64,000 nt of DNA from Tillus elongatus (taxonomy: Eukaryota; Arthropoda; Insecta; Coleoptera; Cleridae), in contig OZ023269.1 of NCBI GenBank assembly GCA_964006375.1, positions 9,603,926 to 9,667,925 of the forward strand. The letters run 5' to 3'. The notes under the pieces are model-generated. The model saw only the letters and a program-made list of their open reading frames with translations, searched no databases and was not told where the DNA came from. This document shows, one piece after another, positions 34,755-45,627 of this stretch. Position 1 is the stretch's first letter, and each line of letters begins with the position of its first letter. A program made the translations under genes and the position numbers.

Positions 34755-35270
34755 AACAATAGTCAGTGGTCTTTCATTTCCAGTGGAACATGGAAAATTC
34801 GATTGGCAGATCTACTAGAATCTGCTGATGAACTGTGTTTGTTTGCTCACAACTAATAAGGAATTGGGCACACACATACACTCAACTTTTATAAATTGTG
34901 CTACAAAAGTGGGTTTTCAAATCAATCTGGTCAAAACAAAACTACTCAGAATCAATAGAGGGGAACAGAAATAAAACCAACAAGGAAAAGTCAAAAATTG
35001 AAGAGGTTTTCCCATTTAACTATTTCTAAAATACACTGTCAAGGAAAAATGGGAGCCAAAGCAAACATATTCCACAATAAACAGGATTTGACACGCATTT
35101 GGTATGTTAGGACACATTAAACCCTTCGTCTGGTATGAGTGCAAAAGCTGCAACATCTCAGCTATGAAATGAAAAATCCAAGCATTTGTGAATCGTTATC
35201 TCCAAAACATACTGCAAATTTATGGCCCAACATAATAGCCATTTAATAGCATTATTCAAAAACCCATATA
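34755..35270 (+). pseudogene. Fossil LINE reverse transcriptase fragment
   Basis: Broken frames read ESADELCLFAHN (a decayed YADDLCLFAH catalytic loop), GFQINLVKTKLLRINRG, GAKANI and a stretch resembling the usual ARHAFGML thumb segment, then NPSICESLSPKHTANLWP. The order matches the C-terminal RT of a non-LTR retrotransposon, in a different family from the RNase H LINEs in this window. It is full of stops and has no defined ends. Confidence 0.45.
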
Positions 35271-35544
35271 TAAAGAGGTCATGAGATTAAGGTCGCCAAC
35301 CGTCCTGCAATGGCAGTTGTAATCCCACATTGCAATAATTATAAAATAGTCCTGCAAAATGCCTAATGCGTCCAGCCTTCCTGTGTTATTAAATTCGTAG
35401 TTTTCCAAGTCCAAGAAATTTTTGAGATCCACAAAAAAACCCGAACGAACGACCAACTACTTTAGTACGAATCAACAGGGTAGCATCTCTGTTATGCGTT
35501 CGCGCGTGTGCATATGTATGGGTAAGAGGAGGGATATTAATTAC

Positions 35545-35910
35545 AGAAACACGTTCCGCCATAAAGAATCTGTATTTTGCCGTTTTACGAAATAAAAGAC
35601 CTGCCTGAGGTGCTGTTTAATCATAATCCTGCTTTAACTGACCTCCCTGACCCGCTCTGACATCAGTTTGCCTAATTAAAAGGTAAAAGGGAAGAAAAGC
35701 TATTATGTTAGGCTCAGATAACCTTGACGTACAGCAAGGTTATTTGTCCTTCGATATTCCTTTTAATCAGACAAACTGATACCAAGACCGGTCAGGAAGC
35801 TCAGTTTAGGCAGGATTATGATTAAACAACACCTCGGGCAGGTCTTTTATTTCGTAAAGCGGCAAAAAAAATATTCTTTAACGACGGAACGTGTTCCTGT
35901 CCGCTTTTTG
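35545..35910. mobile_element. Foldback MITE of about 365 bp
   Basis: Arms of about 130-150 bp are inverted: 35548-35700 and 35760-35905 share ACGTTCCG, TTTACGAAATAAAAGACCTGCC, GTTTAATCATAATCCTGC and CAGTTTG segments. The centre holds a second small hairpin, AACCTTG/CAAGGTT. There is no coding capacity. I could not fix a target duplication. Confidence 0.75.
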
Positions 35911-36199
35911 CGCGAGGTGAGTGTTGTTTAGTTTCGCGCGCGCAAGTGTGTGCAAGAAAGTAAAAAGTTGCATAGGCCTATTAGTCAGTCAAAGTCAAAA
36001 AGCGCTAGTATTTTTGTTGATGAATGCCTTATGGACTTCGGAAAAATCGCCAGTTAAAGTTGAAACGTTAGGTGCAATGCTTGTTGTAAAATTTAATATG
36101 GGCAGTTGTGAAAACTTTGATGAAAATCTAAACACAAACCCAGAATTAGTAAATAGTAAAAATAATGCAACTCATGTTAAAAATATGATTTTAAAAATT

Positions 36200-37667
36200 A
36201 ATAATGTAACCGTCGTGCCGTTTACGAGGAGGAAGTGCGAGAGCCATAGAACTCTCACTCTATACGGTAGGAGCATTCCAATGGCCAGGGAGGTAAAATA
36301 TCTTGGGGTCGTATTGGACTCTAACCTAACCTGGAATGGTCACATTAGAAAAATACTGTGAAAGGCAGTCATGACCTTAGCCGTCACTAGGCGGCTATAT
36401 GGAAAAACGTGGAGACTAAGACCTAGTATGACCCACTGGCTGTACACAAGAGTGGTCAGACCATCGTTAACATACGCGGCACTGGTCTCGTGGTGACACA
36501 ATCCAGTGCCAAACAAAACCTAGGCAAGATCCAAAGGATGGCTTGCCTAGGCATCACAGGGGCCATGACTTCAACCTCAACAGACGCCATGGAGGTGTTG
36601 CTGGATCTGCCCCCCCCCCCCCCACACACACTTAGTTATTATGGGGGAGGCCAGGCTAGGACTATACAGACTAGCCTGCAATGGTGGACTGAAGATCAAC
36701 CCAGGCTTCAGGGGCCACTGCAAAATTCAGGAGATCGTGAAGGAACCCATGCTTGAAATGAGGTCAGACTTTGCGAGCCCGCGAATCTGCAGGGAAAACT
36801 TTACAGTGGAAATCCCCGACCGAGAGGCATGGCGGGAGGAGACGCCGGGCATACTACGGAACGCGTTCGTCTCGTTCACTGACGGATCCGGCGGGGAGCG
36901 TGGGACGGGGGCAGGTGTTTATTCGGAAGGACCGAGGGTAAGTCATAGTATTTCTCTCGGAGCCCATGAAACGGTCTTTCAGGCCGAAATGTACGCCATC
37001 CTGCACTGTGTGCGGGAGAACAAGAGGAGGGGCTACACCAACAAGCGGATCCTCATAGCCACAGACAGACAGGCAGCGCTAAGTAGCCCACACGTAAATT
37101 CCTGGCTGGTGAGTGAGTCCCGAGATGAGACGAGCGACCTGGCTATGCAGAATGAGGTCACCCTTATCTGGGTGCCAGGTCACTCGGTAGTCAAAGGCAA
37201 TGAAGAAGCTGACAGTCTCGCGAAGAGAGGGTCATCAGAACCATTTATGGGACCAGAACCGGCTCTGAGCGTGACAAAGAGCACTGCCAGGGGAGCCATT
37301 AAGCCCTGGGTCAGAAACCAACACAAGGTGTACTGGGCATACTCTCCAGGGCTCACACATGGGAAGTCAATAATTGACGAACCCAGTTCAAAGAGAGCTG
37401 TGGAGCTGCTAAATCTTAGCAGAGGACAGCTCAGAAACATAACAGGTCTCTTGACAGGACACATGGCCGTCAAGAAACACCTGCATAAAATGGGGCGGTT
37501 CGAGGGGAACCTCGCATGCAGACTCTACGGCGAGAGGGAGGAATTAGCCCAGCACATCTTGTGCGAGTGTAAAGCTCTGGATCGCAAAAGATAACTGATC
37601 TACGGTCAGTCTAGACCGGAGAGAGAGCAATATAAAACTTTACCCTACCAATCGCTGTGCAGACTGT
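36200..37667 (+). pseudogene. RNase H-bearing LINE remnant, copy 2
   Basis: Same family as 5860-7640. VVPFTRRKCESHRTLTLYGR and EVKYLGVVLDSNLTWNGHI (36210-36345) are the RT thumb. After one or more stops, an open frame runs 36641-37594. It holds a nearly complete RNase H: SFTDGSGGERGTGAGVY (first Asp), QAEMYAILHC (Glu), IATDRQAAL (Asp) and WVPGHSVVKGNEEADSLAK (His...Asp). It ends with a zinc knuckle, of which LACRLYGEREE has lost the second Cys (Tyr present), then HILCECKAL. Sequence similarity to copy 1 stops at 37667, where a foldback element begins. An uninterrupted 15-C run occurs near 36610. Confidence 0.88.
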
Positions 37668-38985
37668 ATGCCATTTAAAACTCCAAATACCCCATTTACT
37701 TTAAAACTAAACAGGATATTTGAAATCTGTCGGTGCTGTTTAATTAGGGACATGAAAGGCTGGAACCTTACGGAAAAAATATATGTTTACTAACACACAT
37801 GTAGATGGCGCTGTTGTCCAAATAAACTTTTAATCCCCAGATGACTGAAATAGATTGCGTTTGATTAAGAATTAAATTTCGATTAAATTTGTTTATATTC
37901 ACCAGTTTTTATCTTGTATGCAATATTTAAAAAAACTGTTGATTTATGAAACTTTTGAATAGAAACAAATTTAATCGAAATTTAATTCTTAATCACACGT
38001 AACCAGTTTCCACTGATCTGCGGATCGAAAAGGTTTCTTTGCACAGCAGCGCCATCTATATGTGTCGTAGTAAACATATATTATTTCCCGTAAAGTTTAG
38101 GCCTTTCGCCTAATTAAAGAGCGTTTATAGATTTCAAATATCGGTAAATTTGCAGTTTAGCTCCCGAACGCTTTTCAAAAAACTGTTTTCAGAAACTTGC
38201 CTAGGGCCCCCTCTGGATCCACAAACCCCAATAAAAATTTCTTGTTCACACCCCCCAAGGAAGTTACGGGACCAGGAGTGAGTAGCGGTGCTGGGCGGGG
38301 TAGGTAGTAAAAAGGAAATATGAGGAGAAAATTCGAATAAAACGGGCTTGAAAGCTGTCTTTTTCACATCTTGAAGAAATATCCCCCTTAAACCCTGCCT
38401 ACGCCGCACAGCATCCCTAGCCCCCAGGTGCCGTAACTTCCTTGGCGGGTAGGAACAAGACATTTTTCTTGTGGTTTATGCAGCGAGGGTGGTTGTATGC
38501 ACGTGAAGGGGAAGGAAAAGGACCCCCCCCCGTTCGACTTGTTGGGGGGTGGCTGCTTCGTCGTAGGCATTTTCCTCCCCCCTCGTGTGCATACAACCCT
38601 CCTCGTTGCATAAACCACAAGAAAAATTTCTTGTTCATACCCCCCAAGGAAGTTACGTGACCTGGGGCAAATAGGGGTGCTGTGCGGGGTAGGCAGGATT
38701 TAATGGGGATATGGCTTCAAATAGACAGCTTTCAAGCAGTTTTCTGCTCATATTTCCTTTTTACTACCTACCCTGCCCAGCACCCCTATTCACTCCCAGT
38801 CCTGTAACTTCCTTGGGGGGTGTGAACAAGAAATTTTTCTTGTGGTTTGTGCATCCAGGTGGGGTCCTACTAATGTTTCTGAAAACAATTTTTTGAAAAG
38901 CGTTCGGGAGCTAATCTGCAAATTTACCCAAATATCGTATTTAGTTTTGAAGTAAATGTTATATGCCGTTTTAAATGGCACACCT
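37668..38985. mobile_element. Large foldback element with a second foldback nested in its left arm
   Basis: Outer tips GCCATTTAAAAC (near 37670) and GTTTTAAATGGC (near 38967) are inverted. The arms continue through a TTTACTT...AAAACTAAA segment to GATATTTG, then resume as GGTAAATTTGCAG...GCTCCCGAACGC and pair with 38890-38935. The core is a palindrome of about 750 bp centred near 38535, containing ACCCCCCAAGGAAGTTACG-type and AACCACAAGAAAAATTTCTTG-type segments four and three times, and a poly-C stretch. The left arm is split by the separate element at 37720-38150. No coding capacity is credible; the long frames here are shadows of the palindrome. Confidence 0.75.
37720..38150. mobile_element. 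Nested foldback MITE
   Basis: Its ends are ATATTTGAAATCT and AGATTTCAAATAT. Inside, arms pair through AACATATAT/TAGTAAAC-type, ATGGCGCTG/CAGCGCCAT and an AT-rich 30-bp stem (AATTAAATTTCGATTAAATT core) around 37865-37895 and 37965-38000. ATAT on both sides may be the target duplication. The outer element's arm resumes directly to the right, which dates this insertion as the younger one. Confidence 0.7.
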
Positions 38986-39819
38986 GTATATAACTATTAC
39001 AAATAAGTTGATGACAATTTATGTTATGTAAAAAATATTCAGTACTTAATTTTCAGTAAAAAAAACGAAAGCAATAATGAAAAAAATGTAAATAAATAAA
39101 CAAAATATTTTCAGATTGACTATTATGTTAAATGCTGAGAAAACCACCTCATTTTTTAAATTGCACGATTGTGTAGTATGTCAATGAAAAATAAGTTGAA
39201 TGTAACTTCCAATTAGAAATAGTTGATGGCAATATGTTATGTGAAAAAATTAATCTTTCTTGTAATTAGAAAAAACATAACTAAATGTACTAATTTAAAA
39301 ACACAATCTCTGAACCTCAAAAATGTAGTTATAAAAAGCTAGGGTAACTAATATGTGAAATGCTTGGTTGCGATTGGAAACGTAAGTGACTTTTTTTTTG
39401 TATTTTTTTTTCTACTTTATATTTCCTACTAAAACGACCCAACTAGAAAAAGTACGAAAAATATAATAGTAAATAAAACTACACCTAATAATTAAATACG
39501 AAAACGATTAAACGATATAAGATAAATATAGGTAAAAGATATTAAACATATGATATTTTTTATGTGAAACTAACGAAACTATAGGGTTTTGTATCACATC
39601 AAATAGAACAAATGTAAGTGAAAAATAATAAATTTGGGGATAAACTAACAAACTAACTATACAATATATTTTATATGTCTAATTATTATTAAACGACCCA
39701 ACAGTTCATTCTGTATAGTAGTCAGCTATCAGCAAAAAAACCATATCAAGTCGTAATTTTATAGTTATTTTGCCACCATTATTATTGATTATCCTAAATC
39801 AGAGCATGTACAGCATATA
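38986..39819. other. AT-rich DNA; possible 3' UTR of the proximal Rheb exon
   Basis: No gene or repeat recognised. On the minus strand it directly follows the proximal Rheb stop codon. Confidence 0.35.
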
Positions 39820-39903
39820 TCAACACACTGAACAACCTTTCTCATTATTTCCTTCGGACTTCTCAATTTTTCTCAATAATTCATGGAATATTTCAGAAAC
39901 GTT
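39820..39903 (-). CDS. Rheb: Rheb GTPase, proximal alternative terminal exon (CaaX CSVC)
   Basis: On the minus strand TTTTCTTTTTGCTAG gives a strong splice acceptor at 39904-39905. The exon encodes 27 codons plus stop: NVSEIFHELLRKIEKSEG, a short linker and the terminal CSVC. In phase 0 it continues the exon ending SAKQNS at 60447, giving the last helix and prenylation box of Rheb. The CSVC box resembles human Rheb's CSVM. The core shared with the distal exon (22917-23006) is identical at 32 of 33 bases, while the linker and CaaX codons differ; flanking introns show no obvious similarity. Both exons look functional, with no frameshift, clean acceptor and stop. Confidence 0.8.
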   Translation of the reverse strand, partial: NVSEIFHELLRKIEKSEGNNEKGCSVC

Positions 39904-40182
39904 CTAGCAAAAAGAAAACAACTTGAAAAAACCTACCTGAGCTAAATTAAGGATAATTTTAGTAACGCCATTTAGTGCCATGCTACAAAACTGTGCATTA
40001 ATTCCAATAAAAACCACTACACCCAGTATGAGTTAAGCAATAAATATGAAATGTTTACAGAAAAAGTATTTTAGTGCAAAAATAATACAAAAACAATTTA
40101 AATTTTACTGACAAATTGGCTACAATTCTTATAAAGTGTATATATTTTTAACAAGTTTTGTAAAAAATAATAAAAACTAAAC
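39904..40182. other. Short intron segment between the proximal Rheb exon and Penelope element C
   Basis: No feature beyond the acceptor. Element C is inserted about 290 bp upstream of the exon in the sense of Rheb transcription. Confidence 0.5.
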
Positions 40183-40277
40183 AGGGCAGAATAAAACACT
40201 AAGTGAAGATTGGAACCTGTGATGAGCACCGATAAGTACACTCGGAGAACCCAAATCACCACAACACATTTTAAAAG

Positions 40278-40320
40278 ACCTAACGATCGTTTCACTAACC
40301 AAGTTAGCGTCATCAGAGGA
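40278..40320 (-). ncRNA. Hammerhead-ribozyme-like motif, left arm of element C
   Basis: On the minus strand: TCCT, CTGATGA (40310-40316, exact core), a stem CTAAC/GTTAG with TTG loop, GAAAC, ACGATCGT, then TTAGG. It is closer to the CUGAUGA consensus than the copies in elements A and B. Confidence 0.5.
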
Positions 40321-40746
40321 TGAAACATTCTAAATACTTAAAAAACTAACACCAACTTATATACCGGATCTCAGTAAAGAGATCGAACTGAGATGAGACA
40401 CTAGTCGTAGGCAAATTCCACAGTGTATTGTATTTTTATCGCCGGACAAGGTCTTTGCGCTATCCCTACTGCTTTATCTAAAAAGTGTCCATCTGTAATA
40501 GTTTTGAAAAGGTTCAACGCCAGCTAAATTAACACCGATTCCTTTGGCGGCAACAACTGTATACATATGTTAATAGGTAGAACGTGCCGAAAACGTGGGA
40601 ATTTTATTTAGCAAAGCAATCGATCAAGTTAGTCGTAATTGGCGCTGGTGAAGTGTTCATACATTTTTTTTTGTAACTATATTTCACAATATATGCGCTT
40701 TCGAACCCATTTAGCTGTACTGGATTTCTAACATTTTTTATTAATT

Positions 40747-41626
40747 TCAAATTATCTTTATCAACGTGATTATTATCAGTACAGTACCGTAACGTAATTG
40801 GGATATGTGTTCTTTGAATCTAATTCTAATCGACCTTTTTGTTTGTCCGACGTATTTAAGATTACAATCTTTACAACTTATTTCATAAATTCCCGACATT
40901 TTGTCCGCGCTATCCTTTTCTTTTGGGTTACCTAGCAAGTTTTTTAAGGTATTTGTTGTTGAAAATGTTAGCTGTAAGTTGACTTTTTTTAAAATGCTGT
41001 CTAGACCCCTCGTGATTTTAGGTTCAAATGGTAAGCAAACAAAGTTTTTTCCGATTTTTCTCTTCTGAACGTCGTTGATTCCGTCAGCACTTTCTTTGTT
41101 TTCTGTTTGTTGATTAATTTTTCCACTAGGCAAGCAGTGTATCCGTTATATTCGGCCACGTTCATAATATAATTTAATTCTTTGGTATATCTACTTTTGT
41201 TTAAAGGAAAATTAATTAACCGATTTACTAAAAAATTCAGGCCATTTTTTGTGCATACGTATGTGAGTCGTTCGGGATGTAGCTTAAGGTAGTGGTTTCT
41301 TTTCTATAGACATCGAATTATAAAGTGTCTTTATTCTTGATAATTAGTACATCTAGAAAGGGTAGTTTATTATTAATTTCTAATTCGTGGGTAAATTTTA
41401 TAGAATCAAATTTATTGTTTAATTTGGCAATAAATTCTTCTATTCTGCAAATGTTTGTGTTAAACACCGCGAAAATATCATCCACGTAACGACACCACAC
41501 TCTAGGAAAATATCCACTTTCACTTTCAAGATCTGTTTCAAATCTGCTCATGAAAAGGTCTGCAATAAATGGCGATAGCCATTGAATTTCCAGGTTTATG
41601 AATTTTTGGGAAACCGGGAAATTCAA
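40747..41626 (-). pseudogene. Penelope-like RT and GIY-YIG coding remnant, left arm of element C
   Basis: Two open pieces. 41318-41626 reads a fused PVSQKFINLEIQW junction, then LSPFIADLFMSRFE and CRYVDDIFAVF (RT catalytic YVDD), ending after LPFLDVLIIKN. 40747-41133 reads VCLPFEPKITRGLDS and the endonuclease MSGIYEISCKDCN, YVGQTKRS, RFKEHISQLRYG. Frameshifts separate them, and the internal deletion removes the RT fingers and motif A. Confidence 0.85.
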
Positions 41627-42960
41627 TTAGACCTATTGTTTCGGCTATAGATTCCCCAACTTATAATTTAGCTAAGTGGTTGACAGATGAGTTTAAAGGC
41701 TTGCCTGTCAAACAGAAAAGATTTTCAGTAACAAATTCACTTGAATTTATTAATAAGATCAAAGAGGTTAAATTGACTGAAGGCGAAGTTTTAGTTTCAT
41801 TCGATGTAACCTCATTGTTTCCTACCGTTCCCACGGAGCAAACTTTAACATATTTAGAGCAGTTGCTAAAAATGAATAACATAAATGAAAATGTCTGCAA
41901 AGAGTATTTAACTCTAACAAACCTTTGCATCAAACAAAATATTTTTCAATTCAACAATGAATTTTTTCAACAAACACAAGGCACGGCAATGGTCAATCCG
42001 CTATCGCCATTTATTGCAGACCTTTTCTTGAGCAGATTTGAAACAGATCTTGAAAGTGAAAGTGGTTATTTTCCTAGAGTGTGGTGTCGTTACGTGGATG
42101 ATATTTTCGCGGTGTTTAACACAAACATTTGCAGAATAGAAGAATTTATTGCCAAATTAAACAATAAATTTGATTCTATAAAATTTACCCACGAATTAGA
42201 AATTAATAATAAACTACCCTTTCTAGATGTACTAGTTATCAAGAATAAAGACACTTTAGAATTCGATGTCTATAGAAAAGAAACCACTACCTTAAGCTAC
42301 ATCCCGAACGACTCACATACGTACGCACAAAAAATGGCCAGTCTGAATTTTTTAGTAAATCGGTTAATTAATTTTCCTTTAAACAAAAGTAAATATACCA
42401 AAGAATTAAATTATATTAAGAACGTGGCCGAATATAACGGATACACTGCTTGCCTAGTGGAAAAATTAATCAACAAACAGAAAACAAAGAAAATGCTGAC
42501 GGAATCAACGACGTTCAGAAGAGAAAAATCGGAAAAAAACTTTGTTTGCTTACCATTTGAACCTAGAATCACGAGGGGTCTAAACAGCATTTTTTAAAAA
42601 GTCAACTTACAGCTAACATTTTCAACAACAAATACCTTAAAAAACTTGCTAGGTAACCCAAAAGACAAGGATAGCGCGGACAAAATGTCGGGAATTTATG
42701 AAATAAGTTGTAAAGATTGTAATCTTAAATACGTCGGACAAACAAAAAGATCGATTGGAATTAGATTCAAAGAACACATATCCCAATTACGTTACGGTAC
42801 TGTAGATAAGTCTGCCGTCGCCGGACATATTTAGGATAATAATCATCACGTTGATAAAGATAATCTGAAATTAATAAAAAATGTTAGAAATCCAGTACAG
42901 CTAAATGGGTTCGAAAGCGCATATATTGTGAAATATAGTTACAAAAAAAAGTATGAACAC
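41590..42960 (+). pseudogene. Penelope-like RT and GIY-YIG coding remnant, right arm of element C
   Basis: The most complete Penelope coding stretch in the window. It contains KPGNSIRPIVSAIDSPTYN, SFDVTSLFPTVP (RT motif A), QGTAM then NPLSPFIADLF (motif B), CRYVDDIFAVF (motif C) and LPFLDVLVIKN. The frame is lost at a T-run near 42592 (stop at 42595-42597). The endonuclease, GIYEISCKDCNLKYVGQTKRS, resumes at 42646 and hits a stop at 42832-42834 where other copies have the Trp of HIWDNN. The N-terminal part of the RT is absent. Confidence 0.88.
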
Positions 42961-43690
42961 TTCACCAGCGCCAATTACGACTAACTTGATCGATTGCTTT
43001 GCTAAATAAAATTTCCACGTTTTCGGCACGTTCTACCTATTAACATAAGTATACAGTTGTTGTCGCCAAAGGAATCAGTGTTAATTTAGCTAGCGTTGAA
43101 CCTTCTCAAAACTATTACAGATGGACACTTTTTAGATAAAGCAGTAGGGATAGCACAAAGACCTTGTCCGGCGATAATAATACAATACACTGTGGAATTT
43201 GCCTACGACTAGTGTCTCATCTCAGTTCCATCTTTTTACCTGAGATCCGGTATATAAGTTGATGTTAGTTTTTTAAGTATTTAGAATGTTTCATCCTCTG
43301 ATGACACTAACTTGGTGTTGTGGTGATTTGGGTTCTCCAAGTGTACTTATAGGGCAGAATAAATTAAATATTTTTTTTTTTGGGAACATTCTCAACACAT
43401 CGATTTGATTTTATAAAAAAACATGTTTCGGTATGCAAGTTGATTTTTCACCCTCATTTGTTTCAACATTCTTTTTTTAAACAGCAACCGCAAATTTTTT
43501 TCTTGATTGAGAAATCCTTCCATTGTTGAAATGACAGTATAAAAATGTTGCCGTCTTACGTAAGAAATTTTTTACTTTATTTTTAACAAAAAATAAACAA
43601 AACTCATTAGCCAAGTAAATACAATTAAATTGCTTATTATTAAAACGGATTAACTAATTTTAACAAGAATTTCGAAAACGAAGTTGTCTT

Positions 43691-45428
43691 CCAATGAGTG
43701 AAGATTGGAACCTGTGATAAGCACCGATAAGTACAATTTGTAGAACCCAATTAATCACATACGAGGGCGGGTCAATAAGTCCGTGACTTATTGAATGAAA
43801 CAGGTTTTTTGACAAAAAATCATTTTATTTCTCAAATTAGTCTCCCTTGAGCTTTATACACCTCGTCCAACGTTTCTCAGATTTTTTATCCCTTCCAAAA
43901 AATAAGATTTGTCGAGGACCTCAAAATAGGTATTTGTTTGTGAGATGATTTCATCATTGGAGTCAAATCTCTTTCCGCCGAGCCATTTCTTTAAGTTTGG
44001 AAACAACAAATAGTCACTCGGGGCTAAATCCGTAGAATAGGGCGGATGAGGGAGCAATTCGTAGCCCAATTGATGCAATTTCGCCATGGAGACTCCAAAT
44101 GTGTGCACCCTTGCATTGTCTTGGTGAAAAAAACTTTTTTCTTGGCTAAATGCGGTCGATTTTTCTTCAAACCGTTATTGAATCGGTCCAATAAGTTGGT
44201 ATAATATTCGCCATTGATTGTTCTTCCCTTTTGAAGGTAATCAATGTGGATTATACCGCGTGCATCCCAAAAAACGTTCGCCATGACTTTATTGGCTGAC
44301 AAACCCACCTTGGCTTTCTTCGGCGCCGATTCGCGCGGAGAAACACACTGTTTTGACCGCTTCTTGGTCTCTGGTGAATCCATGTTTCGTCCACGGTTAC
44401 GAAACGGCGCAAAAGTCGTCCCTATTGCGGTTGAACAGCGTTAAAAACTCCTTCGAAGTTGTCACATGATTGTGAGCAAACGCGGCACCCATCTTGCAGA
44501 TAACTTTCTCATACCCAAATGATCATGCAAAATCGAAACCACTGAGCCATGTGATATGCCTATGGCTTCCACAATCTCCCACACTTGCAATCTCCGATCC
44601 GCCAACACCACATCGTGATTTTTTTCAATTGTTTCGGGTGTAGCGACCTCAACCGGGCGTTCAGAACGTTCGGCCTCATTTGTGCTTGTATGGCCGCAAC
44701 GAAATTCAGTAAACCACTTTTTTACCATGGAAATTCATGGTGCAGAGTCCCCATAGTATTTATCAAGCTTAGCCTTGATTTGGGTGATGTTTTTTTCCGC
44801 AAAAAATAATGTTTGATGAGCACACGAAATTCACTTTTTTCCATTTTCGTTATAACTCAAGAGGTTGTCTGCTTTCAATGGCTATCTAACACAAACTAAA
44901 TGACGCAGCTTGTTCAAAATTTGACAGGAGTCAACTGACAGATGTTTGTGTGCGGGAAATTAAATAAGTCACGGACTTATTGACCCGCCCTCGTATATAC
45001 AATTTCGCTAACAAAGCTAGCGTCATCAGAGGGATGAATAAACTAAGCGAATAAAAGCCAGAAGTACTATTTATATGTCGGTTCACGAGCAATTGTGAGC
45101 AGCATCCTCTCTATGAAGATATGCAGACAAACCCCCACTGTTTAGTCTAAAATACCTGTAATTAAGATTCCATTACCTGCTTTTGTAAAACCACGTGTAT
45201 TAAATAATCCTTTTAAGAAAGAGATACTGATTATTAAGATAATTCAAACAATGAACTACACAGGACCGGACCTGCTCCGGTCATCGAAACATTTGTCTTC
45301 AAATTTTTGATGATATACGTCCACTGCCGCGATTGACCAACATTTTTGACAACTTGAGATTTTCTTTATCTACATGACGATTATTATCCCAAATGTGCTG
45401 AGCAATAAATAAATAAAATTGTACTTAT
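43691..45428 (-). mobile_element. Penelope-like element E, split by a mariner
   Basis: Antisense copy: tail and 3' end at 43691-43761, interrupted by the mariner 43762-44993, then 3' UTR and the end of the endonuclease (HIWDNN-type stretch, minus strand, near 45365-45405). It is truncated at about 45410. Only 13 bases of an inverted 3' end follow (AAATTGTACTTAT, 45416-45428), mirroring ATAAGTACAATTT at 43728-43740. AAGTTGTCTT (43681-43690) and AAGTTGTTTT (45429-45438) are a probable target duplication with one mismatch. The hammerhead core CTGATGA is present on the minus strand near 45024, but the segment after GAAA is lost. Confidence 0.75.
43762..44993 (-). mobile_element. mariner element 1, complete ends, broken transposase
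   Basis: 1,232 bp with inverted terminal repeats CGAGGGCGGGTCAATAAGTC at the left and its complement at 44974-44993, and TA on each side. The minus-strand transposase is in pieces. MVKKWFTEFRCG and EIVEAIGISHGSV (N-terminal HTH region) and LSARWVPRLLT lie at 44462-44728. The catalytic region has lost the VDETW segment. KVMANVFWDARGIIHIDYL and the TKTMQG remnant of the HDNA motif lie at 44024-44383. DYLLFPNLKKWLGGKRFDS follows at 43854-44030. Several frameshifts inactivate it, yet both ends are intact, so it could have been mobilised in trans. Confidence 0.92.
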
Positions 45429-45627
45429 AAGTTGTTTTCATCAACCTCGTTGTCGAAATACATATCTCTGTTATTATTTTGTGCTTTTTGTGGTCATGTT
45501 ACTTTTTGTTTCGGTCTCCAACCACAGTGTCCAACCTCGATCTTTTGTATTATCGGTACAAAAATGTTAGTTTATTTTAAGTATTATGGCACATCTAACT
45601 TTCATACAAATTATTTAAATTTTACTA

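Larger units (their letters stand above)
40196..43350 (+). mobile_element. Penelope-like element C: head-to-head palindrome with unequal arms
   Basis: Left antisense arm 40196-about 41600 and right sense arm about 41610-43350. They meet at a small hairpin, GAATTTCC(A)GG...CC(G)GGAAATTC near 41585-41628, where both encode the HKPGNS segment of the RT. The left arm lacks about 375 bp that the right arm has between KPGNS and the LSPFIADL motif. The left arm bears the 3' tail (40196-40233). The right arm ends exactly at ACTTAT and has also lost about 35 bp, including half of its hammerhead motif (near 43315). AGGGCAGAATAAA flanks it at 40183-40195 and 43351-43363. Confidence 0.9.

Noticed and set aside
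38134..38896. Several overlapping proline- and glycine-rich frames on both strands
   Set aside because: Shadows of the foldback palindrome; mirrored frames on opposite strands, no domain.
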